From positions 1 to 12,830 of the forward strand of contig JAFGTU010000260.1 in NCBI GenBank assembly GCA_016933985.1: a stretch of DNA of 12,830 bases. Reading direction: 5' to 3'. Shown one piece after another: positions 12,633-12,830 of the stretch (its first letter is position 1; each line of letters starts with the position of its first letter). The notes under the pieces were generated by a model, which was not told where the DNA came from, did no database searches, and saw only the letters and a program-made list of their open reading frames with translations. Source of the stretch: Sedimentisphaerales bacterium (GTDB taxonomy: Bacteria; Planctomycetota; Phycisphaerae; Sedimentisphaerales; Anaerobacaceae). The position numbers and the translations under genes were made by a program.

Positions 12633-12830
12633 ATGATGACTCGGAGCAAAGTCGGTAGGGTGGGCTTCAGCCCACCATTGAGCTTAATCACGGCTGCCTC
12701 TGCGCTGTTTGGGGCGACAATGCTGCTTGTAGGCTGTGCAAGCACCAATAAACCTGTGGAAGGCCGTTTGTCTGCCGACGGAAAAGCCGAGTCGAGAATT
12801 CTCACCGTCCTCAACGACCTCTACAGCGAA
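12633..12830 (+). CDS. Lipoprotein, N-terminal part (runs off right edge)
   Basis: An open frame of 66 codons from ATG 12633 (or ATG 12636) reaches the right edge without a stop. It has a lipoprotein signal: a basic n-region (MMTRSKVGR), a hydrophobic core (16-33, LSLITAASALFGATMLLV) and a lipobox LVGC with Cys35. Ala follows the Cys, which in Gram-negative logic does not signal inner-membrane retention. The mature part seen so far (ASTNKPVEGRLSADGKAESR) is a short polar linker followed by ILTVLNDLYSE, the start of a helix. Residues 8-15 (GRVGFSPP) are encoded by a palindromic repeat. No ribosome site is visible. The function is unknown because the rest lies outside the window. Confidence 0.68.
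   Translation, partial: MMTRSKVGRVGFSPPLSLITAASALFGATMLLVGCASTNKPVEGRLSADGKAESRILTVLNDLYSE
12655..12676. repeat. Dispersed palindromic repeat inside the lipoprotein signal peptide
   Basis: GGTGGGCT (12659-12666), TC, AGCCCACC (12669-12676) is a perfect 8-bp palindrome preceded by GTAG. From general knowledge GTAGGGTGGGCTTCAGCCCACC is a repeat seen in many planctomycete and other environmental genomes. Here it is read in frame and supplies most of the n-region of the signal peptide. Confidence 0.65.

Noticed and set aside
1..12830. tRNA, rRNA or riboswitch
   Set aside because: No cloverleaf-like or rRNA-like stretch was seen in the intergenic regions, which are all short; covariance models were not available to test this.

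Overview
The window fits a planctomycete-type genome, probably Phycisphaerae-like. The grounds are a reduced type II secretion/type IV pilus-like gene set, a secreted protein of a kind I associate with planctomycetes sitting inside it, an ECF sigma factor with a zinc-type anti-sigma factor, and short palindromic repeats of environmental-genome type. The lineage is inferred from gene content and is not proven by a marker gene.

Left part, minus strand. Reading leftward from 3464, three genes lie close together. The first is a two-membrane-segment coiled-coil protein whose C-terminus looks like the nucleotide-exchange factor GrpE. The second is a short, lid-less Hsp70. The third is a membrane-anchored protein that runs off the left edge. 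The likely logic is a membrane-tethered chaperone module in which the GrpE-like protein recharges the Hsp70 at the membrane. No J-domain protein is visible. Upstream, also on the minus strand, are an ECF sigma factor (4867-4307) and a ZAS-type membrane anti-sigma factor that begins at the sigma stop codon. A candidate ECF promoter (GGAAC, 16 bp, GTTA) precedes the sigma gene and suggests autoregulation. A 303-bp gap separates this pair from the chaperone genes and holds a hairpin and a candidate promoter.

Centre, plus strand. A compact operon runs from 5063 to 11507. It encodes a short GspE/PilB-type assembly ATPase, an exported protein of unknown function, a normal GspF/PilC inner-membrane protein, a second divergent GspF-like protein with extra membrane helices, and three pseudopilin-like proteins (I-, J- and K-like). 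No secretin, major pseudopilin or prepilin peptidase is present, so those would have to be encoded elsewhere. The ATPase and the two GspF-like proteins would form the inner-membrane motor, and the pseudopilins would form the tip or fibre.

Right part, plus strand. After a stretch with two hairpins comes an EamA/DMT-family transporter (11657-12562), then the start of a lipoprotein that runs off the right edge. Two palindromic repeats of widespread type lie in frame inside coding sequence. One is in the leader of the K-like pseudopilin. The other is in the signal peptide of the lipoprotein.

The three things most worth a second look are the membrane-tethered GrpE/lid-less Hsp70 module, the double-GspF operon with its embedded exported protein, and the two repeats that have become parts of export signals.
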